From Chloroflexota bacterium (GTDB lineage: Bacteria > Chloroflexota > Limnocylindria > Limnocylindrales > CSP1-4): a stretch of DNA of 10,977 nt. The stretch lies in assembly GCA_021785115.1 (NCBI GenBank), contig JAJYGO010000492.1, forward strand, positions 1 to 10,977. The letters are read 5' to 3'. Under the pieces are notes generated by a model, which saw nothing but the letters and a program-made list of their open reading frames with translations, was not told the origin of the DNA and did no database searches. The position numbers were made by a program, and so were the translations under genes. Positions 1-5,907 of the stretch are shown piece by piece; position 1 is the first letter of the stretch; each line of letters starts with the position of its first letter.

Positions 1-102
1 TCCCGATCCGCTGGCGAGGGAACGTGTCAGGGGTTCGCCCGGTCAAACGAACGCGTCTCGGGAGGCTGAGGCTCTCGACAGCACTCTCGTGAATGATTGG
101 GG

Positions 103-312
103 CTAGTCCGTGCTCTCGGGCTTCTCTCCGGACTCCCGGTGCGCGGACCCCTCGTCCGTCTCGGCGGTCGAGTCCTCCCGAAGGCCCTTCTGGAACTCGC
201 TCTTCGCCTGACCGAGCGACCGCGCAAGGTGGGGGATCCTGCTGCCCCCGAACACCACGATCACCGCCAGGATCACGATCACGAGCGTCTCGGGGCTCAC
301 CATGGCGAGCAT
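103..312 (-). CDS. tatA: Twin-arginine translocase subunit, TatA/TatE family
   Basis: A 69-residue TatA-family protein, which forms the size-adjustable pore of the Tat system that exports folded, cofactor-loaded proteins across the cytoplasmic membrane. The sequence shows a short N-terminal segment, one hydrophobic helix (about residues 9-20), the FG hinge (F21-G22), an amphipathic helix containing RIPHLARSLGQAKSEF, and an acidic, low-complexity tail. The layout and length are normal for TatA; TatB is usually longer. The start is the ATG at 312 because AAGGAG (plus-strand 319-324) lies six bases upstream; a second ATG at 303 is too far from it. The gene ends in TAG, 28 nt downstream of the DUF6457 gene on the same strand, so the two are probably one transcript. 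The divergent neighbour encodes a Tat substrate, suggesting functional pairing. No tatC is in the window. Confidence 0.9.
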   Translation of the reverse strand: MLAMVSPETLVIVILAVIVVFGGSRIPHLARSLGQAKSEFQKGLREDSTAETDEGSAHRESGEKPESTD

Positions 313-340
313 GACGATCTCCTTGCTCTCCGCACGGCGC

Positions 341-586
341 CTACCCCAAACCCTCGGCCGCGGGAAGCAGCGTGAGGATCGTCTCGTAGGCGGCTCGGAG
401 ACCCTCCTCGCGCGGCGCCGCGGACGCCGCCGCAACCCCTGCGAGAAAGGCCGAGAGCGGGGCCTGGCGACGATCTCCGGTTCCGTGGGAGACGTCCCGC
501 GCCAGATCCAGGACGACCTGCACCTCCTGATCCGTCATGGGGCCGATGCCCAGTGCCTGCGCCGCCTCCCCGATCCAGTCGACCAC
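341..586 (-). CDS. DUF6457 family protein (small, function unknown)
   Basis: A small 81-residue, probably cytosolic protein that I recognise as DUF6457-like, a short family found mostly in actinobacteria. Visible family traits are the N-terminal VDWIGEAAQALGI helix, a central VVLDLARDVSHGT segment and a following PLSAFLAGVAAA helix; no cysteines and no catalytic motif are apparent. The start is the GTG at 584-586, with a strong AAGGAGG (plus-strand 592-598) five bases away; the open frame continues much further upstream, but that extension is only the antisense shadow of the molybdoenzyme operon. It is the first gene of a two-gene unit with tatA. From memory such genes are often near molybdenum-enzyme or cofactor genes, which fits the neighbourhood; no biochemical role can be deduced. 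Confidence 0.75.
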   Translation of the reverse strand: MVDWIGEAAQALGIGPMTDQEVQVVLDLARDVSHGTGDRRQAPLSAFLAGVAAASAAPREEGLRAAYETILTLLPAAEGLG

Positions 587-671
587 CGCGTCCTCCTTCC
601 ACCGCCGACGTGCTGCCCGCGGGCCCTGCGGCCGGGCCCCGGCGCGATCCACGCGGGCCGCTCGGCCACAC

Positions 672-740
672 GACCAAAGTAGAAGTATGTCACTCAACAA
701 ACTGCGACGATGGTCCCGCCCACGATGGGCCCATGGTCCC
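672..740. promoter_or_regulatory. Divergent intergenic control region with ATGGKCCC repeats
   Basis: The 225-bp gap between the divergent DUF6457 and molybdoenzyme genes must hold promoters for both directions. The only relatively A+T-rich stretch is about 672-704 (CCAAAGTAGAAGTATGTCAC and following). On the minus strand it offers TACTTT/TACTTC as weak -10 candidates; no convincing -35 is visible for either direction. Just downstream lie three copies of ATGGKCCC at 710-717, 725-732 and 733-740, the middle one forming the perfect 10-bp palindrome ATGGGCCCAT (725-734). This looks like an operator, but no regulator family can be assigned. A GGGCCC...GGGCCC hairpin (621-639) lies in the predicted leader of the minus-strand transcript. 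Confidence 0.35.
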
Positions 741-793
741 TGCCGCCCGGGAAGGACCGCCACAAGACTCTGAGCCACGAATCTCGCCCTCGC

Positions 794-802
794 GGAGAGG
801 AG
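794..802 (+). promoter_or_regulatory. Ribosome binding site of the molybdoenzyme catalytic gene
   Basis: GGAGAGGAG nine bases before GTG 812-814. It decides the start: the frame is open upstream to 710, but only from 812 does the protein begin with a twin-arginine signal placed at the very N-terminus (VRPITRRKFLGG). Confidence 0.75.
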
Positions 803-811
803 ACGACGACC

Positions 812-2830
812 GTGCGACCGATCACTCGTCGGAAGTTTCTCGGAGGGGCCGCGGGAGGCGTGGGGGCGCTCGCCATCGCAAGTCGGCTCCGGTTCCTGGA
901 GTCCGTGCCCTCTGCGTACGCCGATTCCGGCCAGACGCTCACCGGCCCGAGTCAGGTCTTTCGCACGGGTCACTCGAACAACTGCGACGGCGCCTGCGGC
1001 CACCTCGTGCACGTGACGGACGGGCGTGTCACGTTCGTCGGACCAGCGCCGTGGGACGCCACGACGATCGCGGGCCAGCCGGCTCCCCAGATCAACCAGC
1101 GCATCTGCCTGCGCGGGGTGAGCCAGATCCAGAACACCTACAGCCCCGACCGGGTGAAGTATCCCTACAAGCGGGTGGGGCCCCGCGGGTCGGGGAGATG
1201 GCAGCGGATCTCGTGGGACGAGGCGACCTCCCTCATCGCCGAGAACTTCCAGAAGGTTCAGGCGCAGTACGGGGAGAAGTCGGTCTGGATCGCCCCCTAC
1301 ACGGGATCCCTCAGCATCCTCGAGGGCGTCGTGGGCGCAGGATTCCGCCTGGCGAGCGCCATCGGGGCGTCCGCCGGAGATTTCGAGGGCGACAACGAGG
1401 GCGACAGCGCCACGCCGGCGGGATGGAACTACGTGCTGGCCAACCCGGAGATGACCGCCGGCGGGATCTTCGACGGGCACGAGATCACGGACTTCCTGAA
1501 CGCCAAGGTCATCGTGCTGTGGGCGAACAACGTCGCCGAGACCTCCATCCCGGACTGGCGGATCATCGGCGACGCCCGTCGGGGCGGCACGCGCCTCGTC
1601 TCCGTGGACCCGCGCTTCACCCCAACCTCGGCCTCCGCCGACTTCTGGCTCCCGGTCCGGCCGGGCGCCGACACGGCGCTCATCGACGGGGTCATCAACT
1701 ACCTGATCACCACCAAGCAGTACGACGCCGCGTATCTCAAGGCCTACACGGTCGCGCCGTTTCTCGTCGATCCGAACACGAAGCGGTTCCTCCGCGCCTC
1801 GGACCTCCCGTCGGGCAGCGGGAACGACTACGTGGTGGTCGATGCGGCCGACGGCGTGGCAAAGCCCGCGAAGGGGGTCCGAAACCCGGTCCTCTCCGGC
1901 GCTCACACGGTGGCGGGAAGGAAGGCCCCGACAGCCTTCCAGGCCCTCGCCGATGCGATGGCAGAGTACACGCCAGCGCACGTCGCCTCCCTCACCGACC
2001 TCCAGCCGAGCCAGGTGGTCCAGCTCGCGCAGCTCTGGGGGCAGAACCACCCGGTGGCGGTGCGGGCCGGATTCGGCCTCTCGCACTGGGGCCGGGGCGA
2101 TCTCACGATGCAGGCCCTCCTCACCCTGCAGGCCCTGACCGGCAACATCGGCGTCCACGGCGGCGGGGTCACGACCTTCGCGGGCGGGCTCACCACCACC
2201 GCCTTCGACCTCGGGACGTGGTGGTCGCCGGGCGGCAAGACCTTCACGGTGCTCGAGCCGATGGAGTTCTGCGGCGCCGCCCTCGACGGCACGCCCTATC
2301 CGGTCAGGGCCGCCTGGTTCATGGTCGACAACTTCGCCCAGCAGATGTCCGATCGCAATCGGGTCGTGCGGGCCATGCGGTCGCTCGACTTCGTCGTGGT
2401 GTCCGACTACGTGATGTCGGCCACGGCGGACCTCGCCGACGTCGTCCTGCCGGCGTGCACGTACGTCGAGAAGACCGACCTGCTGTCGTCGAACAACTTC
2501 TACCTGCAGTACATGCCGAGGATGATCGAGCCCCTGTGGGAGTCGAGGTCCGATCTGGACGCGATCACCATGGTCGCCCAGAAGATGGGCGTCGGGCAGT
2601 ACTTCGACAAGACCCCGGACGAGTACCTGAAGGAGATCCTCCACATCGGGGATCCGAACGCGGACGCCAACGTCCGGGGACTCACCTGGGAACAGGTCAC
2701 GACCGGCGCGCCGCACCTCAACACCCCGACCGTCCCCTACGTCCCCTTCTTCGACAAGCAGTTCCCGACCACGTCGGGACGGATCGAGTTCTACGTGGAG
2801 ATGCTCATCCCCTACGGGCAGGAGCTGTAG
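812..2830 (+). CDS. Tat-exported molybdopterin oxidoreductase catalytic subunit (DMSO reductase family), ended by in-frame TAG
   Basis: Catalytic subunit of a complex iron-sulfur molybdoenzyme, expected to bind a bis-pterin Mo or W cofactor and one Fe-S cluster and to act outside the cytoplasmic membrane. Residues 5-24 hold the Tat motif TRRKFLGG and a hydrophobic stretch, with an AYA cleavage site near residue 37. The cluster motif is H54-x3-C58-x3-C62 and a later C99: His instead of the first Cys is the hallmark of type II family members such as NarG and the selenate, chlorate and ethylbenzene enzymes. D198 in GDSATPAG is a candidate metal ligand (alignment by eye). Pterin-binding segments follow (VIVLWANN, RLVSVDPRFT, a long middle domain, ADLADVVLPACTYVEKTD). 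The frame stops at TAG 2828-2830 after 672 residues, whereas relatives continue through a C-terminal domain, encoded here just downstream in the same frame. Substrate unknown. First gene of the operon. Confidence 0.9.
   Translation: MRPITRRKFLGGAAGGVGALAIASRLRFLESVPSAYADSGQTLTGPSQVFRTGHSNNCDGACGHLVHVTDGRVTFVGPAPWDATTIAGQPAPQINQRICLRGVSQIQNTYSPDRVKYPYKRVGPRGSGRWQRISWDEATSLIAENFQKVQAQYGEKSVWIAPYTGSLSILEGVVGAGFRLASAIGASAGDFEGDNEGDSATPAGWNYVLANPEMTAGGIFDGHEITDFLNAKVIVLWANNVAETSIPDWRIIGDARRGGTRLVSVDPRFTPTSASADFWLPVRPGADTALIDGVINYLITTKQYDAAYLKAYTVAPFLVDPNTKRFLRASDLPSGSGNDYVVVDAADGVAKPAKGVRNPVLSGAHTVAGRKAPTAFQALADAMAEYTPAHVASLTDLQPSQVVQLAQLWGQNHPVAVRAGFGLSHWGRGDLTMQALLTLQALTGNIGVHGGGVTTFAGGLTTTAFDLGTWWSPGGKTFTVLEPMEFCGAALDGTPYPVRAAWFMVDNFAQQMSDRNRVVRAMRSLDFVVVSDYVMSATADLADVVLPACTYVEKTDLLSSNNFYLQYMPRMIEPLWESRSDLDAITMVAQKMGVGQYFDKTPDEYLKEILHIGDPNADANVRGLTWEQVTTGAPHLNTPTVPYVPFFDKQFPTTSGRIEFYVEMLIPYGQEL
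2828..2830 (+). other. In-frame amber codon inside the molybdoenzyme gene
   Basis: The TAG follows ...IPYGQEL and is followed without any frame change by IGKDQLEASPNNPL, which reads as the normal continuation into the C-terminal domain. It is thus a single nonsense codon, not a frameshift or deletion. TAG is also the terminal stop of tatA, the DUF6457 gene, this gene's own full frame (3278-3280), the M50 protease gene and the isochorismate synthase gene, so general reassignment is unlikely. Possible explanations are a point mutation, a sequencing or consensus error, or readthrough. Confidence 0.9.
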
Positions 2831-3280
2831 ATCGGCAAGGATCAGCTCGAGGCGTCTCCGAACAACCCCCTGTTCGAGAAGTACCCGCTCGTCTTCCTCT
2901 CCACCCACACGCGGTTCCGCACCCACTCGCAGTACTGCAACCTGCCGTGGCTGAAGGAGATCAACAACGGGGGCGAGGGCTTCCTCGAGATCAACCCGGT
3001 CGACGCCGGATCGCGAGGGATCGGCAATGGGGACGTCGTGAGGATCTTCAACGACCGCGGCGACATGAAGGTCCGCGCGCGGCTGACGGAGGGCATCAAG
3101 CCGGGGGTCGTGAACTGCTATCAGGGCGGCTGGGACACGATCAGGGTGAAGCACTACATCGAGGGTCACCCCAACAACCTCACGCACCAGATCGCGAACC
3201 CCGTCCAGTCGGTGATCCCCAATTTCCGGTCCAACGCCGCGTACTTCGACTGCCTGGTCCAGGTCGAGCGCGCAGGGTAG
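2831..3280 (+). pseudogene. Detached C-terminal pterin-binding domain of the molybdoenzyme
   Basis: 149 codons in the same frame as the catalytic subunit, directly after its TAG. The translation contains the hallmarks of the C-terminal molydopterin-dinucleotide-binding domain of the DMSO reductase family: PLVFLSTHTRFRTHSQY, EINPVDAGSRGIGNGDVVRIFNDRG, GIKPGVVNCYQGGWD and GHPNNLTHQIANP, ending FDCLVQVERAG. The family needs this domain to close over one of the two pterins, so the truncated product would probably not hold its cofactor. No ATG, GTG or TTG occurs in frame until GTG 3038, about 70 codons in, so independent translation of the whole domain is unlikely. Codon use matches the upstream part and no second lesion is seen, suggesting a very recent mutation, an error or readthrough. 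Together with the upstream part the gene would encode about 822 residues, normal for the family. Confidence 0.8.
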
Positions 3281-3289
3281 GTGAGAGCC

Positions 3290-4015
3290 ATGGGCAAGCA
3301 CTGGGCGATGGTGATCGACCAGAGCCGCTGCGTCGGTTGCTGGACCTGCGCGGTCGGCTGCAAGGAGGTCAACAACGAGCCCCTCGGCTACTGGTGGAAC
3401 CGCATCCTGACGGGAGCGCCCGCGGACGCGTCGGGTGAGGTCTCGGAGGCGCTCCGGGGCCCCGCCAGCGAGAACATCGACGTTCCCTCCGGCACCTGGC
3501 CCGACCTCGAGATGTCCTACCTCCCGGTGGCCTGCCAGCAGTGCAACGACGCGCCCTGCGTCAAGGTGTGCCCTGTGCAGGCGACCTTCCGCCGAGACGA
3601 CGGGACCGTGCTCGTCGACTACGAGCGCTGCATCGGGTGCAGGTACTGCATCGCCGCGTGCCCCTACGGCGTCCGGATCTTCAACTGGGGCGACGCGATC
3701 CACGACCCCGGCTTCGTGGTCGGGTACGGGAAGGACTACCGAGCCGATGGGCGCCTGGTCTTCACGCCGGACCGTCCCAAGGGGGTCGTCGAGAAGTGCA
3801 CGTTCTGCGTCGAGCGGATCGACGAGGGCGAGGTGCCGTTCTGCGTGGAGGTGTGCCCGGCCGGGGCGCGGGTCTTCGGGGACCTCGACGATCCGACGAG
3901 CGACGTGTCGCAGGCGATCAACGGCCAGGGCGCCGTGCAGCTGCTCTCGGACCTCGGCACGAACCCCAACGTGTTCTACCTGCCGGTCCGCAAGATCAAC
4001 AGGATGCAGGTCTGA
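3290..4015 (+). CDS. Four-cluster [4Fe-4S] electron-transfer subunit (DmsB/NrfC/PsrB-like)
   Basis: Electron-transfer subunit that passes electrons between the catalytic subunit and the membrane anchor. The 241 residues carry four cysteine groups: C14-x2-C17-x2-C20-x3-C24; C82-x2-C85-x4-C90-x3-C94; C114-x2-C117-x2-C120-x3-C124; and C170-x2-C173-x11-C185-x3-C189. This is the usual DmsB-type set of four [4Fe-4S] clusters, and no ligand is missing. There is no signal peptide of its own, as expected for a subunit exported with its Tat-signal partner. The ATG at 3290 is chosen because AGGTGA lies five bases upstream; GTG 3281 is possible and adds three residues. The start is 9 nt after the full-frame stop of the catalytic gene, and the end is 17 nt before the membrane subunit gene. 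An intact gene here argues that the complex is, or was recently, functional. Confidence 0.9.
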   Translation: MGKHWAMVIDQSRCVGCWTCAVGCKEVNNEPLGYWWNRILTGAPADASGEVSEALRGPASENIDVPSGTWPDLEMSYLPVACQQCNDAPCVKVCPVQATFRRDDGTVLVDYERCIGCRYCIAACPYGVRIFNWGDAIHDPGFVVGYGKDYRADGRLVFTPDRPKGVVEKCTFCVERIDEGEVPFCVEVCPAGARVFGDLDDPTSDVSQAINGQGAVQLLSDLGTNPNVFYLPVRKINRMQV

Positions 4016-4032
4016 GGAGGAGGGTGCCGACC

Positions 4033-5277
4033 ATGGCAGTGCAGACTGCGACTCCCGCGGGCGAGCCGTCCTCCTCGACGAGATCGCGAACGTGGCTCGC
4101 GACGCTCTCCGTCGTCTTCCTGTGGGGGGTGGCGGCCTGGGGCTACCAGCTCGCTCACGGCCTCGCCGCGACCGGCATGCGAGACGTCGTGTCCTGGGGC
4201 ATGTACATCTTCACCTTCGCATTCTTCGTCGGCCTCTCGGCGGGCGGGCTCATCATGGCCTCGTCCGCAGAGGTGTTCGGCGTCGAGGCCCTGCGCCCGC
4301 TGTCGAAGCTCGGCGTCCTCACGGCCGCGGCCTGCGTCGCGATCGCCGCGATCATGATCGTTCCGGACCTCGGACGTCCCTTCCGCCTGCTCAACATCGT
4401 GCTCCATCCCAACTGGACCTCGCCGCTCGTCTGGGACATCGTGATCATCAGCATCTACTTCCTGTTCTCGGTGGTCGACCTGTGGGTCATGACCCGGCGG
4501 GGAACGCGCCCCTCGTCCCGAGCGAAGGCGCTCCGGGTCCTCGCCTACGTGGGTCTTCCCACCGCCGTGCTGCTGCACTCGATCACGGCATGGATCTTCG
4601 GGCTCCAGATCGCGAGGTCGTGGTGGAACACGGCGCTCATGGCCCCGCTGTTCGTGGTCTCCGCGATCCTCTCGGGAACGGCGCTGATCGCGCTGATCGC
4701 GCTCGCGGCCACACGCTTCGACAAGGTCGTCGTTCCCGAGCGGACCTGGCGGCTCCTGGCCGGGCTTCTCGCGGTCGGCATCGCCGTCGACCTGTTCTTC
4801 GTGGCGAGTGACTACATCACGATCCTGTGGGGCAACGTCCCGCGCGAGCGCGCGGCCCTGAACCTGATCCTGCCCGGGGGCAGCTGGCAGTGGCTGTTCT
4901 GGCTGGAGTGGGTGGCCGGTGGCATCGTGCCGTTCCTGCTGCTCGTGATGCCCTCCACCAAGCGACGGCTCGGGATGATGGGGCTCGCCTCCGCGCTGAT
5001 CCTCGTCGGTGTCTATGCGTTCCGCATCGAGCTCGTCGTGGGCGGCATGCTGCGCCCGATGCTCGACTTCCCGCCTGGGAACGCGCTCGGCACCTACACG
5101 CCCGGCCGGAGCGTGTTCCAGTTCGGCGGCGTCTACCACCCCACCTGGGTCGAGTACTCGATCGTGGCGGGGCTCATCGCGCTGTTCGCCCTCATCGTGA
5201 CCGTCGGGTACCGGAAGCTTCGCGTCATGGAGTCCGCCGACGAGGGGCCGCGTCCGGGGATGCCCGAGGATGTCTGA
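4033..5277 (+). CDS. NrfD/PsrC-type membrane anchor, quinone-interacting subunit
   Basis: Integral membrane subunit that anchors the molybdoenzyme and exchanges electrons with the quinone pool; family members are haem-free. The 414 residues show about ten hydrophobic segments (roughly 21-40, 52-78, 91-111, 131-153, 168-190, 199-227, 239-267, 285-306, 312-338, 374-394), which matches the ten-helix HybB/ActC-like branch better than the eight-helix PsrC form. Characteristic NrfD features are the early glycine-rich SAGGL segment (69-73) and DLGRPFRLLNIVLHP followed by SPLVWD. The start ATG has GGAGGAGGG nine bases upstream. The gene overlaps the TorD-like gene by 8 nt (ATGTCTGA), implying translational coupling. 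Since menaquinone is the usual actinobacterial quinone, it is the probable partner (inference). Confidence 0.88.
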   Translation: MAVQTATPAGEPSSSTRSRTWLATLSVVFLWGVAAWGYQLAHGLAATGMRDVVSWGMYIFTFAFFVGLSAGGLIMASSAEVFGVEALRPLSKLGVLTAAACVAIAAIMIVPDLGRPFRLLNIVLHPNWTSPLVWDIVIISIYFLFSVVDLWVMTRRGTRPSSRAKALRVLAYVGLPTAVLLHSITAWIFGLQIARSWWNTALMAPLFVVSAILSGTALIALIALAATRFDKVVVPERTWRLLAGLLAVGIAVDLFFVASDYITILWGNVPRERAALNLILPGGSWQWLFWLEWVAGGIVPFLLLVMPSTKRRLGMMGLASALILVGVYAFRIELVVGGMLRPMLDFPPGNALGTYTPGRSVFQFGGVYHPTWVEYSIVAGLIALFALIVTVGYRKLRVMESADEGPRPGMPEDV

Positions 5278-5893
5278 GACCGACGGCGTCACCGTGCAGC
5301 TCGAGGAGGCGGCAGGGGCCGCAGAGCTGATGGCGCACTGGTGGAGTCGGCCGATCGACGAGGAGCGTGCATCGTGGGCGCAGCTCGGCGGGCATGCCGC
5401 GGAGATCGTCGCCGGGATCGGCCTCGACGCGGACGCGGCCGAGTGGGCCGCAGGGATCGCGACGACCCGCGAGGAGGGCATGCTCGAGGAGTACGAACGC
5501 CTCTTCGTCGGGCCCGGCCGAACCCCCTGCGCGCCCTACGAATCGCTCTGGCGAGCCGACGCGCCGCGCCGGGAGCGCGGCCTGCTGATGGGGCCGGCCA
5601 CGATCGAGGTTCAGGCCCTGTGTCGAGAGATGGGCCTCACGATGCGGGCGGAGGTCCACGAGCTGCCCGACCACGTCGTCGTCGAGTGGGAGGCCCTCGC
5701 GTTTGCCCTGGCGGAGGGAAGGCTGGAGCCGGGACGCCGGCTCCTCGTCGAGCACCTCGCGATCTGGCTGCCGGAGCTCTGCGACGCCATCGTCCGGGAG
5801 ACGTCGAGCCCCTTCTACTCCGAGCTCGCCGCCCGGACCCCTTCCTGGGTGCGAGCCCTCGGGAGCAGCCTGGAGCTTGCCGTCGCCGGGTGA
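5270..5893 (+). CDS. TorD/DmsD-family molybdoenzyme assembly chaperone
   Basis: Cytosolic redox-enzyme maturation chaperone, expected to bind the Tat signal and folding intermediate of the catalytic subunit and hold it until the cofactor is inserted. The 207-residue, largely helical protein has the family signatures EEYERLFVGPGRTPCAPYESLW (about 73-94, key residues Y75, F79, P88 and Y90) and ELPDHVVVEWEALAFAL (131-147, equivalent to the E-x-PDH motif of TorD). The length is typical and nothing is missing. It starts inside the last codons of the NrfD gene and ends 14 nt before the next gene. Its presence within the operon supports the interpretation that the catalytic subunit is a true Moco enzyme requiring dedicated maturation. 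Confidence 0.88.
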   Translation: MSETDGVTVQLEEAAGAAELMAHWWSRPIDEERASWAQLGGHAAEIVAGIGLDADAAEWAAGIATTREEGMLEEYERLFVGPGRTPCAPYESLWRADAPRRERGLLMGPATIEVQALCREMGLTMRAEVHELPDHVVVEWEALAFALAEGRLEPGRRLLVEHLAIWLPELCDAIVRETSSPFYSELAARTPSWVRALGSSLELAVAG

Positions 5894-5900
5894 GGAGAGG
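5894..5900 (+). promoter_or_regulatory. Ribosome binding site selecting a TTG start
   Basis: GGAGAGG immediately after the TorD-like stop codon and seven bases before TTG 5908. It favours TTG over the upstream GTG at 5890, which lies outside the range of this site and has only a distant GGAG. Confidence 0.6.
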
Positions 5901-5907
5901 CGTCGCG

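Noticed and set aside
1..102. Possible tRNA or gene after tatA (GGTTCG at 33-38)
   Set aside because: No cloverleaf can be formed around the T-loop-like bases, and no coding frame or clear terminator hairpin is visible.
687..773. Short plus-strand frame starting at ATG 687
   Set aside because: No ribosome binding site, Arg/Pro-rich translation without a domain, and it lies in the divergent promoter region.
2828..2830. Selenocysteine or pyrrolysine at the internal stop
   Set aside because: The codon is TAG, not TGA, and its position is far from the metal site; no pyl genes are in view and several genes here end in TAG. Kept only as a remote readthrough option.
3038..3280. Separate small gene starting at GTG 3038
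   Set aside because: It begins in the middle of the C-terminal pterin-binding domain and is in frame with the upstream gene, so it is a fragment and not a gene.
587..3703. Minus-strand open frame of about 1000 codons antisense to the molybdoenzyme and Fe-S genes
   Set aside because: It is the mirror frame of strongly GC3-biased genes: rich in Arg, Asp, Gly, Val and His with no recognisable domain. Only its last 81 codons (341-586) form a real gene.
3976..5481. Minus-strand frame of about 500 codons opposite the NrfD gene
   Set aside because: The plus strand has a clear ten-helix NrfD protein; the antisense translation is His/Asp/Glu/Arg-rich without domains.
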